Assembly (NCBI GenBank): GCA_964566055.1
Contig: CAZMHI010000011.1
Coordinates: forward strand, 1-64,000
DNA: 64,000 nt
Origin: TMED23 sp964566055
Lineage (GTDB): Bacteria; Pseudomonadota; Alphaproteobacteria; Rhodospirillales; UBA2165
Direction: 5' to 3'
Positions 51,764 to 60,206 of this stretch are shown here, piece after piece. Numbering within the stretch: position 1 is the first letter of the stretch; every line of letters begins with the position of its first letter. The position numbers were made by a program, and so were the translations under genes. The notes under the pieces are model-generated. The model saw only the letters and a list, made by a program, of their open reading frames with translations. It did no database searches and had not been told where the DNA came from.

Positions 51764-52936
51764 ATGCGTGTTCAAGTCGGCATCATCGGCGCCGGGCCTT
51801 CTGGTCTATTGCTGTCACAATTGTTGCACCTCCAGGGCATTGAAACCATTGTCCTGGAGCGGCGCACAGCTGACTATGTATTGGGCCGCATTCGCGCCGG
51901 CGTGCTGGAACAGGGCATGGTCGATCTGCTGCACCAAGCCAAAGCCGGTGAGCGCATGGCCAAAGAAGGCCTGATCCATGACGGCTTTGAGATCATCTTT
52001 AATCGCCAGCGATTGCGCATAGATATGAAAGGGTTGACCGGCGGCGATGTCGTCACGGTCTATGGCCAGACGGAAGTGACCAAGGATTTGATGGATGCCC
52101 GGGCGGCGCTTGACGGCCTACTGGTCTATGAAGCCGAAAACGTGCAGATATCTGACCTCGACAGCGATACACCTAAACTAACCTACCAAAAGGACGGCGC
52201 GGAACATGAAGTCATCTGCGATTTTGTGGTTGGCTGCGACGGTTATCACGGTGTCTCGCGGAAAACCATGCCGCAGGATATTTTGCGCGAATTTGAGCGG
52301 GTCTACCCGTTCGGCTGGCTCGGTGTATTGTCAGAAACCAAGCCGGTCGCTGAAGAGCTGATCTATGTTAATGACAAACGCGGCTTTGCGCTCTGTTCGA
52401 TGCGCTCGGAGACTCGCAGCCGTTACTATATTCAATGCGCTTTTGATGAGGATTTGGAAGAATGGACCGATGACCGGTTCTGGGATGAGCTTAGGTCCCG
52501 CCTGCCGGAAGAAACGGCGGCGAATTTGGAGACCGGCCCCTCGATTGAGAAAAGTATCGCGCCGCTGCGGAGCTTCGTTGCCGAGCCGCTCCGCCATGGC
52601 CGATTGTTGCTGGCTGGCGATGCGGCGCATATCGTGCCACCTACCGGCGCCAAAGGCCTCAACCTAGCCGCCTCGGATATCTATTATGCCTCGAACGCCC
52701 TGATCGAATATTACCATGACAATAGCGAATCTGGCCTCGACAATTATTCCCATAATTGCCTCCGGCGCATTTGGAAGGCCGAGCGCTTTTCCTGGTGGAT
52801 GACGACCCTGTTGCACCGCTTCCCCGACGAGATCCCATTTGACCGGCGCATCCAGGCCGCTGAGCTGGATTATTTACGCGATTCGCAAGCTGCCCAGAAA
52901 GCGCTGGCAGAAAATTATGTCGGCCTGCCATTTTAA
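51764..52936 (+). CDS. pobA: 4-hydroxybenzoate 3-monooxygenase
   Basis: This FAD- and NADPH-dependent hydroxylase makes protocatechuate from 4-hydroxybenzoate. The FAD motif is VGIIGAGPSGLLLSQLLH (residues 4-21). The family sequence RTADYVLGRIRAGVLEQGMVDLL is the PHBH segment including the Arg that binds FAD. The DG motif is FVVGCDGYHGVSR and GDAAHIVPPTGAKGLNLAASD closes the FAD site. Length 390 matches PobA (394 in Pseudomonas). AGGGAG precedes the ATG. It links to pcaF elsewhere in the window. Confidence 0.92.
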   Translation: MRVQVGIIGAGPSGLLLSQLLHLQGIETIVLERRTADYVLGRIRAGVLEQGMVDLLHQAKAGERMAKEGLIHDGFEIIFNRQRLRIDMKGLTGGDVVTVYGQTEVTKDLMDARAALDGLLVYEAENVQISDLDSDTPKLTYQKDGAEHEVICDFVVGCDGYHGVSRKTMPQDILREFERVYPFGWLGVLSETKPVAEELIYVNDKRGFALCSMRSETRSRYYIQCAFDEDLEEWTDDRFWDELRSRLPEETAANLETGPSIEKSIAPLRSFVAEPLRHGRLLLAGDAAHIVPPTGAKGLNLAASDIYYASNALIEYYHDNSESGLDNYSHNCLRRIWKAERFSWWMTTLLHRFPDEIPFDRRIQAAELDYLRDSQAAQKALAENYVGLPF

Positions 52937-52959
52937 ATGTGTGATTATAGGAGACGACA

Positions 52960-53328
52960 ATGACTAAAATTCAACGGGGACCCGGCAATGTTCCGACCCG
53001 CCGCTGGGGCTCGGCCTATAAGGATTTGGTTTGGGCGATCGGCTTAAGCGATGATTTCTCACTTTCCGCCGAAGATCAAGTTACCCGGGCCTACGACAAC
53101 CTCGACAAAGTGCTGGCAGACCTAGGCACCGACAAAACCAAAATTTTGTCGGCGACCGTTATCCTTAACGATATCGAGAACAAGCCGATGGCCGATAAAG
53201 TCTGGGCGGATTGGATGAGCGATGATCCGGATCACTGGCCGGAACGCTCTTGTCATGGAGTTGACCTACATGCCGGTAATGAAATTGAGATCAGAGTTGT
53301 TGCCGTCAGAGACGATCCCGAGGCCTAA
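52960..53328 (+). CDS. RidA-family protein, divergent
   Basis: The 122-residue protein has a RidA-like fold with PTRRWGSAYKDLVWAIGLSDDFSLSAEDQVTRAYDNLDKVLADLGTDKTKILSATVILNDIENKPMADKVWADWM. It lacks the YSxA/GQ active-site pattern of true RidA and reads WAIGLSDD instead, like the subgroup with unassigned activity. It starts 23 bases after pobA and is probably co-transcribed. It is convergent with the MetE-like gene, only three bases apart. Confidence 0.72.
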   Translation: MTKIQRGPGNVPTRRWGSAYKDLVWAIGLSDDFSLSAEDQVTRAYDNLDKVLADLGTDKTKILSATVILNDIENKPMADKVWADWMSDDPDHWPERSCHGVDLHAGNEIEIRVVAVRDDPEA

Positions 53329-53331
53329 TCT

Positions 53332-54456
53332 CTAAGTATTTCCCCAAACCTCACGAGCCGTCTCGACCACCAGTTCCAGCTTGGCCATTTGATCATCAAA
53401 AGCGATGATATTGCCGATGTCGAGGCTGGCAAAACCGCATTGCGGGCTCAAGCCCAGATGTTCCAAGGCGACATATTGCGCCGCTTCATCGATGCGCCGT
53501 TTGAGATCATCCTTGTTTTCGATCTCGCCAAATTTTGACGTCACCAAACCAAGAACAACGTTTTTATCATCCGGCATGACCTTCAACGGTTCAAAATCAC
53601 CCGAACGGTCATCATCATATTCAAGAAACCAAGTATCAACATTCACCACCGGGAATATGGCTTCGGCCAAGCGCATATAACCACCGGACACAATCCAGGA
53701 ACTTTGGGCATTGCCGCGGCAGAGGTGCATCGACAGATGAGTATCGGTGTGGCGATTTTCTATACACTGGTTCAGCACTTTGGCGTAGGTATGGATGAGC
53801 TGATCCGGGTCTTCACCGATATCACGCAAATTCTCCCGCGTGCGGCTATCGAGAAAATAAGTCAACACCGGATCATCAATCTGAATATAGCGGCAGCCCA
53901 ACTCCTCCAAGGCGGCAATTTCAGCTTGATAAAAAGCCGCAATATCAGCCCAAAACTGATCCATATCGGGATAGGCCTCTTCGCTCACCTTGGGGCGGCC
54001 GCTGTGAAAATGAATGCGGGTCGGTGACGGGATGGTTATTTTCGGCGTTTTGGATGTGCAACCGGCAAGAAAAGTGTAATCCCGTTCCATAAGTGCGCGA
54101 TCGTGATGGATTTTATCAACAGTTTCGACGATCAGGGGAATATAGCCTGAGCCTTCATCCTTACTGGTTTTAAATTCGGCATGAGTGTCAGGCTCGGAAA
54201 TTTTGATGCCGTTGATCTGACTGATAAAATCGATCCACCAATTTTCCCGGCGGAATTCTCCATCCGTAATGGCCGGCAAGCCAACGTCTTCCTGGATACG
54301 AACAGCATCGCGAATGGCATCATCTTCCAAAGCCTGCAATTCGTCTCGGCTCAACTCGCCAGCCTTCCATTTCAGCCGGGCATCCAACAATTTTTTGGGG
54401 CGCAGCAGGCTGCCGACTTGGTCCGCATGATAGAAAGATTTGCCGCTGGTACTCAT
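53332..54456 (-). CDS. cobalamin-independent methionine synthase II-like protein (MetE C-terminal domain type)
   Basis: This single TIM barrel of the MetE C-terminal/UroD fold is without the N-terminal half of true MetE. Zinc ligands are visible in MHLCRGNAQSSW (His, Cys) and CGFASLD (Cys). YIQIDDPVLTYF carries the acidic residue near the substrate. Such stand-alone proteins are usually zinc methyltransferases with small thiol or methylated substrates, or lyases related to epoxyalkane:CoM transferase. MetH supplies methionine here, so another role is likely. It is last in a four-gene operon with the isochorismatase-like hydrolase. Length 374 is typical. Confidence 0.82.
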   Translation of the reverse strand: MSTSGKSFYHADQVGSLLRPKKLLDARLKWKAGELSRDELQALEDDAIRDAVRIQEDVGLPAITDGEFRRENWWIDFISQINGIKISEPDTHAEFKTSKDEGSGYIPLIVETVDKIHHDRALMERDYTFLAGCTSKTPKITIPSPTRIHFHSGRPKVSEEAYPDMDQFWADIAAFYQAEIAALEELGCRYIQIDDPVLTYFLDSRTRENLRDIGEDPDQLIHTYAKVLNQCIENRHTDTHLSMHLCRGNAQSSWIVSGGYMRLAEAIFPVVNVDTWFLEYDDDRSGDFEPLKVMPDDKNVVLGLVTSKFGEIENKDDLKRRIDEAAQYVALEHLGLSPQCGFASLDIGNIIAFDDQMAKLELVVETAREVWGNT

Positions 54457-54489
54457 GTGATCCTACTCCTGATAGATTTAGTGCTGAGT

Positions 54490-55059
54490 TTAAATTTCTT
54501 CGACCCAATATTGAAACTGTAAACTCCGACTCAAAACTAGGTCTTCGATCTCAATTTGGAAATGATTGCCGGAAATGGCCTTAAGATCTGGCAGTCCGGT
54601 GCACAAGACTGCGCTGCCCACCGGGACATCATCGACCGGCAATTCAAGCCATTCGCCGACAACTCCTTCTTGTATGATTGCCGCTGCACCCTCATTGACT
54701 GACGCCGCGCGCAGAATAAGCTGCCCTGCATGACCGGCAACATCGCTGAACCGCCAGGCTTGGCGACACAGAGGTTTGACACATTCCAGCCGGCCAGGAT
54801 TGCTCTCTGGATTGCCATTGTTCGAGGCGATGCTCAAAAGAGTTCCGGCCCCAGCCCCGATCATCGCCAGCGCGGCATCAGGCACAGAACTTGATCCTGC
54901 GACCTGAATTTCAACATCCGTGGTTAAGCGGTCAATCGGTACCGGAATAGAAGTGGTGCTTCCCTTTGCCGCAATCGTCAGATGATCGATCAAGACGTCA
55001 GGCGTAATGACATCATCCAAATTATGAACATGAGGCCGGTATATGAAGCTGCTTGCCAT
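54490..55059 (-). CDS. protein of unknown function (weakly DUF2848/fumarylacetoacetase-like)
   Basis: The 189-residue protein was not confidently recognised. Its last third (DVPVGSAVLCTGLPDLKAISGNHFQIEIEDLVLSRSL) recalls the end of fumarylacetoacetate hydrolase-fold/DUF2848 proteins, where a G-T-P loop is followed by F-x-hEhxDPhh. The N-terminal part (residues 1-100) contains GAGAGTLLS but no catalytic motif seen. It lies between a cysteine hydrolase gene (six bases) and the MetE-like gene (33 bases) on the same strand, implying a shared pathway. Confidence 0.5.
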   Translation of the reverse strand: MASSFIYRPHVHNLDDVITPDVLIDHLTIAAKGSTTSIPVPIDRLTTDVEIQVAGSSSVPDAALAMIGAGAGTLLSIASNNGNPESNPGRLECVKPLCRQAWRFSDVAGHAGQLILRAASVNEGAAAIIQEGVVGEWLELPVDDVPVGSAVLCTGLPDLKAISGNHFQIEIEDLVLSRSLQFQYWVEEI

Positions 55060-55065
55060 TACATC

Positions 55066-55743
55066 TCAATCCGCCAGTAAATTTTCAATGCAATCATCAA
55101 CACTGCGCACGTCGCCAAAGCTCTGCCAGATGGTCGTTAGGCCAACAATATGATCCTCGTCATAACGAGCTGCATTGGCATCTGAGATCATGACCGTGCG
55201 ATAGCCGATCATCATGGCATCGCGCGCTGTCGTTTCGCAGCAAAAATTCGTTGCCGTGCCGGCCACCAGGAGATTTTCAATTCCTTTCTCCTGCAAACGG
55301 TCATGCAGATCGGAAGAGCCTTGAACGAAGGCACTGAACCTGGATTTAAGCGAAATGATGTCTTCGTCTTTTATCACCAGATCGGAAAACATGGCATGAC
55401 CCTCACTGCTTTTGGTTAAACCGTCCTTATGCGCTTTCATTTTTTCTGGCGTAAAAAAGTAGTCGTGATAGATCGGCCAAAGGCTGGGACCATCCATCTC
55501 ATCGGCGACCGTCAATTGCACCCAGGCAACAACACCGCCTTTATCTCTCACCGCATCAGCAAGTCTGTTGATATTGGGACAAATACTGATAGCGGTCTCA
55601 ACCTCAGCGACAAAAAAGTTTTGCATATCGATGACCACCAACGCCGTCTTCTCCGGCTCAAAATGATCAAAGACATTTAATTTGCCGCGCTTTGCCATGA
55701 TGCGTTCAATGACATAATCCGGCACCTCTACATTGTGTGGCAT
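55066..55743 (-). CDS. isochorismatase-like cysteine hydrolase
   Basis: This cysteine hydrolase of the nicotinamidase/isochorismatase fold has catalytic Asp in ALVVIDMQNFF, Lys in ISLKSRFSAF and Cys in TATNFCCETTARDAM. The cis-peptide GTATN is family-typical. Substrates in such operons include N-carbamoyl amines, oxamates or ureido acids. The operon (BNR protein, this hydrolase, an unknown, a MetE-like protein) points to a catabolic route. Length 225 is normal. The start lies 18 bases after the BNR-repeat gene. Confidence 0.84.
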   Translation of the reverse strand: MPHNVEVPDYVIERIMAKRGKLNVFDHFEPEKTALVVIDMQNFFVAEVETAISICPNINRLADAVRDKGGVVAWVQLTVADEMDGPSLWPIYHDYFFTPEKMKAHKDGLTKSSEGHAMFSDLVIKDEDIISLKSRFSAFVQGSSDLHDRLQEKGIENLLVAGTATNFCCETTARDAMMIGYRTVMISDANAARYDEDHIVGLTTIWQSFGDVRSVDDCIENLLAD

Positions 55744-55761
55744 TAAATAATTCTCCCTAGG

Positions 55762-56748
55762 TCAATGCGCCGGCGTTTCCTGCCAGGCCATCATTCTAAT
55801 TTCACCAAGCTCCCGCTGCATTTTTTGCCATGTCTCACCGCCATCTATTGAGCGATAAATCTGCCCCAAAATAGTATGACAAAATATGAGATTGGGATCA
55901 GACGGATTGGTGGCAATCCACCAGATCGTACTATTCACATGCCCAGGCAATCCGGCGTCTTCCCAGGTTTCACCAAAATCCCGGCTCCGCAGCAGCAGCC
56001 CGGTTTCACCCGACGGCTTATCGCCAACCGATAAGAACATCACACCGGAATCGTCAGCGCGCTTCTTGATACAGCGCATATAAAGCCAGGGTGCTTGGGG
56101 AATTTCATGGTGCTGCCAAGTGGCGCCATTATCAATACTGCGGTGAAGACCCTCTTCGGTCGAACACCACATTTTACGGCCACCCTCGACATTATCGAAA
56201 AAGACCAGATTATGGGTATCGTCAGAAACCAGACCGTCGTTGCATTTTTCCCAGGTCTCACCGAGATCGGTGGTTTTAAACACACCATCGATTTCAATCG
56301 TTACCCAAACCGTTGCCTCTTCGACCGGATCAAATTGGATCGAGGTGATGCGCGGCGTATTGATGAACCAGCATTCTTTTGAATTACCGAGTTCGCATTT
56401 ATTCCAGCTATCACCGCCATCGAGTGATCTAAATATTTCGGCTGGCCGGGTGCCGGCAAAAATAATGTCAGGATCGTTGGGGGCTTGAGTAATTTGCTGG
56501 ATATGCAGCTCGTCCATCGGCGAGGCGACATAATTCCAGCGCGCATCTTGAGGCGCCCAGCGATAGACGCCTAGGTCTGTGCCGGATAATACTTCTCCCG
56601 GTCGGTCTGGGTGCACGGATACCGACCAGCACCTCGATTCGTTATAGATACCCCCCGTTGGCGTAACCGCCCGGTTCCAGCTTTCGCCTAAATCATGACT
56701 GAACCAAACCGAGTGCCCTACCGTCGCGGCATAGGCAGTAATTTCCAT
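55762..56748 (-). CDS. BNR/Asp-box repeat beta-propeller protein
   Basis: The 328-residue protein is made of repeated S/T-x-D-x-G-x-T/S-W elements: SHDLGESWN, SLDGGDSWN, TTDLGETWE, SIDNGATWQ, SRDFGETWE, SIDGGETWQ. These Asp boxes predict a six- or seven-bladed propeller. No signal peptide is seen, so it is probably cytoplasmic. Such propellers are sialidase-like or WD40/YVTN-type and are often annotated as glycosyl hydrolase-like, but no catalytic Arg triad was identified. The start at 56748 has GGGA nine bases ahead; a GTG at 56763 is possible. It is the first gene of the four-gene unit. Confidence 0.75.
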   Translation of the reverse strand: MEITAYAATVGHSVWFSHDLGESWNRAVTPTGGIYNESRCWSVSVHPDRPGEVLSGTDLGVYRWAPQDARWNYVASPMDELHIQQITQAPNDPDIIFAGTRPAEIFRSLDGGDSWNKCELGNSKECWFINTPRITSIQFDPVEEATVWVTIEIDGVFKTTDLGETWEKCNDGLVSDDTHNLVFFDNVEGGRKMWCSTEEGLHRSIDNGATWQHHEIPQAPWLYMRCIKKRADDSGVMFLSVGDKPSGETGLLLRSRDFGETWEDAGLPGHVNSTIWWIATNPSDPNLIFCHTILGQIYRSIDGGETWQKMQRELGEIRMMAWQETPAH

Positions 56749-56887
56749 ACTTTCCGATCCCACATTCCCTGTTGCCGTTAAATCTTAGCGTCAATCGGCG
56801 CTTAATCAATAGGGTGTGCAGAAATTGGTGCAAAGGCTCGCTACCACTATTTAAGCAATTGAGCCCCACTGAGGGGATTAGTTTGGA

Positions 56888-57484
56888 TTACGGGGTGATG
56901 TATCGCTTGATGTCGGCGACGATATCTTTGGCGGTAATGCCGTGGGGGAACAGGCTAAGGCCGCCGCCATTGGGTCCTATGAGCACAGTCGCCGCCGAAT
57001 GATCGATAAGATATTCACCGGGCTCAGCATCTTGCGATACCGACCTACGGGACTGCATACGATATATTTTTGCCGCCGAAGCGACTTGTTGCTTGGTCCC
57101 GGTTAGGCCAATCAGCCGGGGATGAAAGTGTTTTACATACCTAGCCATGACTTTGACCGTATCCCGCTTAGGATCAACGGTTACAAAAAGCGGCTGAATT
57201 TTGTCACCATCTTTGCCCAACATATCCACTGCCTCACTGACAATCTGCAAATCAATTGGGCAGACGTCCGGACAATGGGTATAGCCGAAATAAACCAGCA
57301 TATATTTGCCGAGAAAATCCCGGTCGGTCACAGTTTTGCCGGTGTGGGTGACCAGCTCGAACGGGCCCCGATTACTGGCAAGCGAGGCGGTTTCTTTATT
57401 CTTTAATTTCGGCCCATGGGCGTCGGCATTGGTGCCGATAAAAAAGGCCGAGACCAAAAGTAGGAGGGCCGCCAGCTGTCTCAT
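56888..57484 (-). CDS. SCO1/SenC-family copper chaperone
   Basis: This membrane- or periplasm-localised thioredoxin-fold copper protein, after a signal peptide (LLLLVSAFFIGTNADA), has the copper ligands CPDVCP and the His in DHSAATVL. It typically delivers copper to the Cu-A site of cytochrome oxidase or to nitrous oxide reductase. Length 198 is typical. Its ATG overlaps the stop of the upstream oxidase gene by one base, putting it in the USP-radical SAM-oxidase operon. Confidence 0.88.
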   Translation of the reverse strand: MRQLAALLLLVSAFFIGTNADAHGPKLKNKETASLASNRGPFELVTHTGKTVTDRDFLGKYMLVYFGYTHCPDVCPIDLQIVSEAVDMLGKDGDKIQPLFVTVDPKRDTVKVMARYVKHFHPRLIGLTGTKQQVASAAKIYRMQSRRSVSQDAEPGEYLIDHSAATVLIGPNGGGLSLFPHGITAKDIVADIKRYITP

Positions 57485-58881
57485 TACATCACCATTTCCT
57501 GGCGTTGATCTAACTCCGTCTCAAGGCGACCGTCAAGATAACGCCAAACGCCATCAGCTGTTTTGGCGGCCTGATCGACACAGACGGCGACTGACGGACC
57601 GCTGATGTAATTGCCGGTCAAAAATAGTCCTGGTACGCGATTATTTGCTTCCAACATTGTTTGAACCCGGTCATTGTGACCGATTTTGTATTGTGGTAAT
57701 CCGCGGGGCCAATGGCGGACGCGGGTAACTACCGGCTCACCCGTTGCACCCACGAGATCTTTAAATTCAGCCCGCGCGATAGCCGTTAATTCATCAGCCG
57801 GCAATAGAGCAATTTCAGGGGCGCGGGCACCGCCAAAATAACCCGCCATTGAAACACAGTCTTCAGGTGCCCGGCCCGGGAACATGGTTGAATGAAACTG
57901 TGAGCCTGACATAGATAGTTTTTCACTTTCGGGCGCTAAGAACCCAAGTCCATCCAGTGGATGCTCGACATCTTTTCTTTTGTAGCCGAGATAAACCACA
58001 GCCAAAGGCGGTGCCTCGATCTCACTGGCGGCAAATGATGACCTGACATCAATATCTTCCAGTAAATCAGCGGCAACATGGGGTTGCGTTGCGACGACAA
58101 TAGAGCGCGTTGAGATTTTGCCTTTATCTCCAGCATCGATACTGAAGCCTTGCGAGGATTTTGTAATACGTCTGACCGTAACACCTGTTTTGACACGATT
58201 ACCAAGTGCCGCCGCCAGCGACTTTGGCAAAGAGCCAATGCCGTCTTTAAATGAAAACAGCCGGCTTGAGGGCATGTTTTTAGCGCCTTGGCGGTGATGC
58301 TGAACCAAGCCTAAGGCAATCGAGCCATATTTTTGCTCTAACCCATGGAGTTTCGGAAAGCCCGCCTCAACCGACAATTCCCCTGCCCGGCCCGCATAAA
58401 TTCCAGCAACCAGAGGATCGATAACTTTTTCAGCAAACTCTTTACCAAAGCGGCGGCCGGCAAATTCAGCAATGGTTTCTTCCGTCTCTTTCCGATTGCG
58501 GGGAATGGCGAATTCCGTCATCAGACGGAGGCGGCCTTTGAGGCTGAGATAGTTCGAAAGCAAGAAACCAAGCGGGTGAACCGGGATGCCCTGCAGCGAA
58601 CCTTTACCGACAAGATAACGGCTTTTAACTCCTTCACCGAGATCACACTTATCCTCGCCAAGCTCGAGACGCCGCGTAATATCATTGGCGGCAATCGATT
58701 GAGCGTTAACAGTGCTCGGTCCATGCTCCATCAGGAATCCACCAATGCGTTCTGAGATTGCATTACCTCCGGCATGGACTTGACGTTCCAGCACCACAAC
58801 ATCCAAACCCCGCCCGGCAAGCTCATAAGCCGTGGCTAGGCCGGAAATACCGCCGCCGATGATGGCTACATCATGCGTCAT
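57484..58881 (-). CDS. protoporphyrinogen oxidase-like flavoprotein (HemY/PPO type)
   Basis: This FAD-dependent amine-oxidase-fold protein would oxidise protoporphyrinogen IX or a related tetrapyrrole or polyene. The FAD motif is VAIIGGGISGLATAYELAGRG, with LERQVHAGGNAISERIGGFLMEHGP following as in HemY. The C-terminus has GLFLTGNYISGPSVAVCVDQAAKTA. The frame extends to 59004, but ATG at 58881 begins the flavin fold and gives 465 residues, a normal size. It overlaps the radical SAM stop by 11 bases. Phytoene-desaturase-like relatives are possible, but the neighbouring haem-type radical SAM enzyme favours tetrapyrrole work. Confidence 0.8.
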   Translation of the reverse strand: MTHDVAIIGGGISGLATAYELAGRGLDVVVLERQVHAGGNAISERIGGFLMEHGPSTVNAQSIAANDITRRLELGEDKCDLGEGVKSRYLVGKGSLQGIPVHPLGFLLSNYLSLKGRLRLMTEFAIPRNRKETEETIAEFAGRRFGKEFAEKVIDPLVAGIYAGRAGELSVEAGFPKLHGLEQKYGSIALGLVQHHRQGAKNMPSSRLFSFKDGIGSLPKSLAAALGNRVKTGVTVRRITKSSQGFSIDAGDKGKISTRSIVVATQPHVAADLLEDIDVRSSFAASEIEAPPLAVVYLGYKRKDVEHPLDGLGFLAPESEKLSMSGSQFHSTMFPGRAPEDCVSMAGYFGGARAPEIALLPADELTAIARAEFKDLVGATGEPVVTRVRHWPRGLPQYKIGHNDRVQTMLEANNRVPGLFLTGNYISGPSVAVCVDQAAKTADGVWRYLDGRLETELDQRQEMVM

Positions 58882-60196
58882 CGCGTGCCGCCTCTTTGTT
58901 GGCCGTGAAATCAGGCTTGAACGGCATCGCGCCACCGAACTTTTTAGCCGCCAGGAAATGCAGATCATCAGCGGTGACTTGGCTGCGGCCTTCGCCCCGA
59001 ACATAGTCTTCGGCCCGCCGGCGGATCATACGGCGCAAAAAGCCTGGAATTCTGGTCAGCCGGGCTTCGGCGTCACCGGTCCACATCAGCGCCGATTGTT
59101 GTTCAGGCAAGGGCTGGATAACGGCTCCACCCACGGGCTCATAGCCGCAAAGGAAGTCTTCGCCCATCAAATTATCATCCCGTGCCAAAGGACGGGCGCG
59201 GCAACCGCCACACAGTTTGCTGTATTCGCACTCTCCACAGCGGCCTTCAAGTACAGGCTGGCGCAGCGCTTTAAACATCGGCGCATCCTGCCAAATCTCG
59301 GTAAATTTCCGATCGCGGATGGAGCCGACACTATCCTCGATATAGGGGCAGGCCGTGACCTCGCCTTCCGGTGTCACCCGGCAATAGCGGGAACCGGCAA
59401 GACAGCCGCCGGCTTCATAACCTTGCGCCAACGTAATCGGCCATTCGGGATCAAGCTCCATCGCCATGCGTTTAAAGTGCGGTGCACATTTAGCCCGGAT
59501 CAATAATTCAGGTTCGTCATGAGCCGCTTGAGTTACTTTACGCAAAACCTCTTCGTAAGTTTCTTGCGAGATATTGGTGACTTTTTCACCGCGTCCGGTA
59601 CAGACCAAAAAGAATATGTTGAGCACCAAAGCACCTGAGGACCGAGCAAAAGCAATCATCTCATCCAGTTCTCCGGCATTGTCATCGGTGACCGAAAAAT
59701 GCAGCTGGTGCGCGAGACCACCCTTACGGCAGGCATCAATACCGGCCATGGTTTTTTCCCAGGCTCCCAGAAATCCACGGAAATTGTCGTGATAAACAGG
59801 ATCAAGCGAATCGAGGCTGATACCGACCCCGGCAACCCCGGCTTCTTTTAGCCGAGCCACGCGCTCTTCTGTCAGCATCATGCCGTTGGTGCCGATCACC
59901 GTCATCAGGCCGAGATTAACAGCGTGCTCGGCCAACTCGTCCAAATCTGGGCGGACCAGCGGCTCTCCACCGGTCAGCACAACCATGGTTTCGCCGCCGA
60001 GTGCATTGATCTCATCCAGACAGGCTTTAACTTCATCGGTGGTGAGTTCACCCGCCTCGCCGGCCTGCCGGATACCGGCATCAAGATAACAATGGGCGCA
60101 GGCTTGATTACAGCGCCGCGTTAAGTTAAGCGCGACCAGAAACGGCTGCTCTGCCTTAACGTCTTTCACATTATCTTTGGTGCGGAGCAGGTTCAC
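58871..60196 (-). CDS. radical SAM/SPASM protein with C-terminal PCP-reductase-like domain (haem-synthesis NirJ/AhbD-like)
   Basis: The radical SAM cluster cysteines are RRCNQACAHC (Cys29, 33, 36 from this start). Two further cysteine sets, GGCLAGSRYCRVTPEGEVTACPY and CGECEYSKLCGGCRARP, form the SPASM/twitch clusters. The last 55 residues (MWTGDAEARLTRIPGFLRRMIRRRAEDYVRGEG) match the PCP_red-type repeat of the adjacent USP protein. The closest class is the haem d1/alternative haem group (NirJ, AhbC/AhbD). The frame begins at 60274 inside the USP gene. GTG at 60196 with GAGG upstream, just after the USP stop, is preferred; length 441. Confidence 0.83.
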   Translation of the reverse strand: MNLLRTKDNVKDVKAEQPFLVALNLTRRCNQACAHCYLDAGIRQAGEAGELTTDEVKACLDEINALGGETMVVLTGGEPLVRPDLDELAEHAVNLGLMTVIGTNGMMLTEERVARLKEAGVAGVGISLDSLDPVYHDNFRGFLGAWEKTMAGIDACRKGGLAHQLHFSVTDDNAGELDEMIAFARSSGALVLNIFFLVCTGRGEKVTNISQETYEEVLRKVTQAAHDEPELLIRAKCAPHFKRMAMELDPEWPITLAQGYEAGGCLAGSRYCRVTPEGEVTACPYIEDSVGSIRDRKFTEIWQDAPMFKALRQPVLEGRCGECEYSKLCGGCRARPLARDDNLMGEDFLCGYEPVGGAVIQPLPEQQSALMWTGDAEARLTRIPGFLRRMIRRRAEDYVRGEGRSQVTADDLHFLAAKKFGGAMPFKPDFTANKEAARDDA

Positions 60197-60206
60197 GGAC
60201 GTCGCC

